Shown here in pieces: positions 14,696 to 16,578 of a DNA stretch of 16,578 nt. The position numbers and the translations under genes are program-made. The notes beneath the pieces are model-generated. The model was not told where the DNA came from. It searched no databases and saw only the letters and a list, made by a program, of their open reading frames with translations. Numbering within the stretch: the first letter of the stretch is position 1; each line of letters begins with the position of its first letter. The stretch is from an uncultured Roseburia sp. (lineage in GTDB: Bacteria > Bacillota > Clostridia > Lachnospirales > Lachnospiraceae): positions 1 to 16,578 of the forward strand of contig CAJTYI010000070.1 in the NCBI GenBank assembly GCA_910584215.1, written 5' to 3'.

Positions 14696-16162
14696 TTATT
14701 TCACTAGCTTTAGATAGAAATCAAAGCTGGTATTTTTGCGGTCAAATACGATCTTGTCTACAATGCCGCGCATGGCCCGCGCCTTTTTTGAGAAATCAGA
14801 GGTCTCGTTTTTGATCGTGCATAGCGCTTCCCGCACGTTAGCAATCATGCGTGCATCGTCTGCCCTGGTGGCGTCGCCGCGTGTTAAGGCACTGATCTCG
14901 GCCTCAATGCGGGTGCGTTCGGCATTGATCTGTAAGCGGTTTTTCCGGTATTCCTCCAGGGAATCAATCTCATTTAAGTAGGCGTCTTTCGCACGTTTCT
15001 CACGATCGTTTAAGTGGGAGAGCATACGAAGCAGCTCTGCTTTTTTGTCGGATGCGGCGGGGGATGTGTGCACGATCTGATAGGGGATACGGTCAGAAAT
15101 CAAAAGGCGCTCTATGCCCGCTATCACATTCGCCTCGAGTGAAGCGATGCCGATGTAGTGAGATTCGCGGCAGAGACCCTTTTGGTAAGCCCAGCAGTTC
15201 ATGCCGCGGCTTTTTATGCCTCCGGTGTTGGCGAGCGTTTTTCCGCAGGCGGAGCAGACGATCAGGCCCGACAGCCAGTGTTTATAGCTGCCGCTGTCGT
15301 TCATGCGGCGGCCGTTGCGAAGATTGGTGCTGTCAAATTCTTGCAGTTTTTTCTTTATCAGATCATACGTTTCCATAGAATAGAGGGGGTCCCACTTGCC
15401 GTCTGCATATATGACTGATTCTGAAGACTTTAACACGCGATTTCTGCCGCTGTAATTCCAGCGGTTTTTTCCAGCGTAAAACGGGTTGGAGAGTATGTAG
15501 CGGACGGCTCTCGCATCAAAGAGGTTTCCGTGCTTGGAGCGGTATCCCATAGCGTTTAGATGCAGCGCGATAGCGCGCGGCGTCATGTTTTCGTCTAAAA
15601 AACTTTTCACAATATACGTTACGATCGGCAGTGTGTCAGGGTCTTTCTTTGGGGGCAGTCCGTTTCCCGCAGCCTTATAGCCGAGGGGAGGAGCCGACTG
15701 GTACTTGCCGCGCATGGCATTTTCCGTCATGCCGCGCACGACCTCGCCGGAGAGGCGGATGGAGTAGTATTCGTCCATCCACTCGATGATTCGTTCAATC
15801 AGGCTGCCAAACGGGCCGTCGATCAACGGCTCGGACACACTCAAGACGTCTACCTTGTTTTTTTGCAGCAGGGATTTGTATACAATACTTTCCTCCTGGT
15901 TGCGGGCAAAACGTGAAAACTTCCAGACGATAATGCAGTCGATCGGATGCTCTTTGGATTTGGCCAGTCCAATAAGCTGCTGGAACGCAGGCCGCTTTTG
16001 GGCTTTCCGTCCAGAAATGCCGTCGTCGCGAAAGATGTATTCATCTGGAATAGCAATGTGATTCTTTTGTGCAAACGCTTTTCCCTCGCGGATTTGTGCA
16101 TCGGGGGAGAGTTCTTCCTGCTTGTCGGTTGATACGCGTATGTAGAGGGCACCGATTTTCAT
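14696..16162 (-). CDS. Large serine recombinase (site-specific integrase/excisionase)
   Basis: The protein is 488 residues long. The resolvase-type catalytic domain (about 1-145) has ALYIRVSTDKQ with nucleophile Ser11, DDGISGRKAQKRPAF (46-60) and the catalytic-arginine segment WKFSRFARNQEES (80-92). The recombinase domain (about 155-275) contains PPLGYK and NPFYAGKNRWNYSGR. A zinc ribbon follows, with Cys303, Cys306, Cys323 and Cys331, then a coiled coil at about 373-428, as in phage-type integrases. I chose the ATG at 16162 because GGAG lies nine bases upstream; a TTG at 16177 has no such site. It lies at the element edge, convergent with the cotJC fragment, so it presumably catalyses this element's integration and excision. 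The SpoIVCA recombinase of the sigK skin element belongs to the same superfamily. Confidence 0.95.
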   Translation of the reverse strand: MKIGALYIRVSTDKQEELSPDAQIREGKAFAQKNHIAIPDEYIFRDDGISGRKAQKRPAFQQLIGLAKSKEHPIDCIIVWKFSRFARNQEESIVYKSLLQKNKVDVLSVSEPLIDGPFGSLIERIIEWMDEYYSIRLSGEVVRGMTENAMRGKYQSAPPLGYKAAGNGLPPKKDPDTLPIVTYIVKSFLDENMTPRAIALHLNAMGYRSKHGNLFDARAVRYILSNPFYAGKNRWNYSGRNRVLKSSESVIYADGKWDPLYSMETYDLIKKKLQEFDSTNLRNGRRMNDSGSYKHWLSGLIVCSACGKTLANTGGIKSRGMNCWAYQKGLCRESHYIGIASLEANVIAGIERLLISDRIPYQIVHTSPAASDKKAELLRMLSHLNDREKRAKDAYLNEIDSLEEYRKNRLQINAERTRIEAEISALTRGDATRADDARMIANVREALCTIKNETSDFSKKARAMRGIVDKIVFDRKNTSFDFYLKLVK

Positions 16163-16578
16163 AAGAGTTTTCTCCAACTTAACAGTATAGAATAGACAAA
16201 AGTTTTAACTGGTTACGCAACATTACTTTCTGGTTCAATATTTATCAAGTATACTTAAAATATTGCTGGAATATGCACGCATTTTATTTTAAGACCAATG
16301 ATCCCATTGACATTTTTCGAGTATATTCCCTAAAAGTGGCAGCTTCTTTTACTTTATGTGGCTTTTATTCTATAGGTTATTAGCCTGGAAACTTTGTACC
16401 ATATATAATGAATAAATATACAAAATGCCCCTTATCGGAAGTGATATACTTTATATTCGCAGTATATGGAAGCGGCGTCCAGCAGACATCTAACTGCAGG
16501 CGCTCTTGTTTTTGCCCGAACCTCCAAAACGCCGGGGTACTAGCGCATGCCTTTGGGGCATCCAGTGATGATACACGT
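16163..16578. other. AT-rich non-coding region inside the element
   Basis: This 416-bp stretch holds no convincing gene on either strand. Visible signals are the dyad at 16236-16265, a TTGACA at 16307-16312 with only a weak TAAAAG 18 bases on, a TATAAT at 16404-16409 without a clear -35, and a small hairpin near 16545-16561. It could be the upstream region of the recombinase and of a gene beyond the right edge. Confidence 0.6.
16236..16265. promoter_or_regulatory. Operator-like nested dyad upstream of the recombinase gene
   Basis: A perfect 10-bp palindrome, AAGTATACTT (16247-16256), is flanked by CAATATTT (16236-16243) and AAATATTG (16258-16265), which are complementary to each other but offset by two bases. 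It lies about 75 bp before the recombinase start and may bind an element repressor; no regulator is in the window. Confidence 0.45.

Larger units (their letters stand above)
14660..16578. mobile_element. Left part of a recombinase-bearing element inserted in cotJC
   Basis: Recognisable cotJC ends at about 14662 and everything to the right is unrelated. The first gene in it is a large serine recombinase at the boundary, the usual position of an integrase in such elements. The attachment half-site must lie within about 14650-14695, but its core cannot be fixed without the other junction. The right end is outside the window, so size and cargo are unknown. Confidence 0.75.

Noticed and set aside
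16163..16177. TTG start for the recombinase
   Set aside because: It has no ribosome binding site; its own second codon is part of the GGAG site serving the ATG at 16162.
16546..16578. Start of another gene at the right edge (ATG at 16546)
   Set aside because: Only ten codons are visible, there is no ribosome binding site, and the bases are part of a small hairpin.

Overview
The window looks like chromosome of a spore-forming member of the Clostridia, most likely Lachnospiraceae. This is inferred from the spore-coat cotJ genes, the DeoR-fruK-fruA order, strong AGGAGG ribosome binding sites, intermediate G+C with AT-rich promoters, and a block of four genes that I recognise as Lachnospiraceae-type families of unknown function. 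No organism-specific marker such as rRNA is present.

Layout, left to right. (1) Positions 2-1177 hold the 3' part of a glutamate-synthase small subunit/NfnB-type flavoprotein that begins before the window. It is followed by a long hairpin terminator. (2) Positions 1457-5531 are a fructose-utilisation operon: a DeoR-family regulator, 1-phosphofructokinase, a three-domain fructose PTS permease (IIA-IIB-IIC) and a dedicated HPr. The operon starts from a good promoter overlapped by helically phased direct repeats. This HPr keeps its phosphocarrier His15 but has Ala where the regulatory Ser46 should be. (3) Positions 5532-5787 are a repeat-rich convergent intergenic region with a strong dyad whose right arm is duplicated. 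(4) A PLP enzyme of the CobD/HisC type lies on the minus strand (5788-6876). It shares an overlapping divergent promoter region with the next unit. (5) Positions 6981-13880 form a tight plus-strand operon of four proteins with no assigned role: a 1179-residue beta plus helical-repeat protein (DUF5717-like), an actin/Hsp70-fold protein with degenerate nucleotide motifs (DUF5716-like), a TPR protein and a two-helix membrane coiled-coil protein. This is the best candidate for an undescribed machine. (6) After three imperfect repeats and a dyad that covers the cotJA ribosome binding site come cotJA, cotJB and the first about 31 codons of cotJC. (7) cotJC is cut off abruptly where the tail of a large serine recombinase gene, in opposite orientation, begins about 35 bp later. 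The rest of the window is AT-rich DNA of that element and has no clear gene.

The two most notable points are the interruption of the spore-coat gene cotJC by a recombinase-bearing element, in a layout like the sigK 'skin' elements that excise during sporulation, and the four-gene scaffold/actin-like/TPR/membrane cassette. All calls come from reading the sequence; no searches were run.
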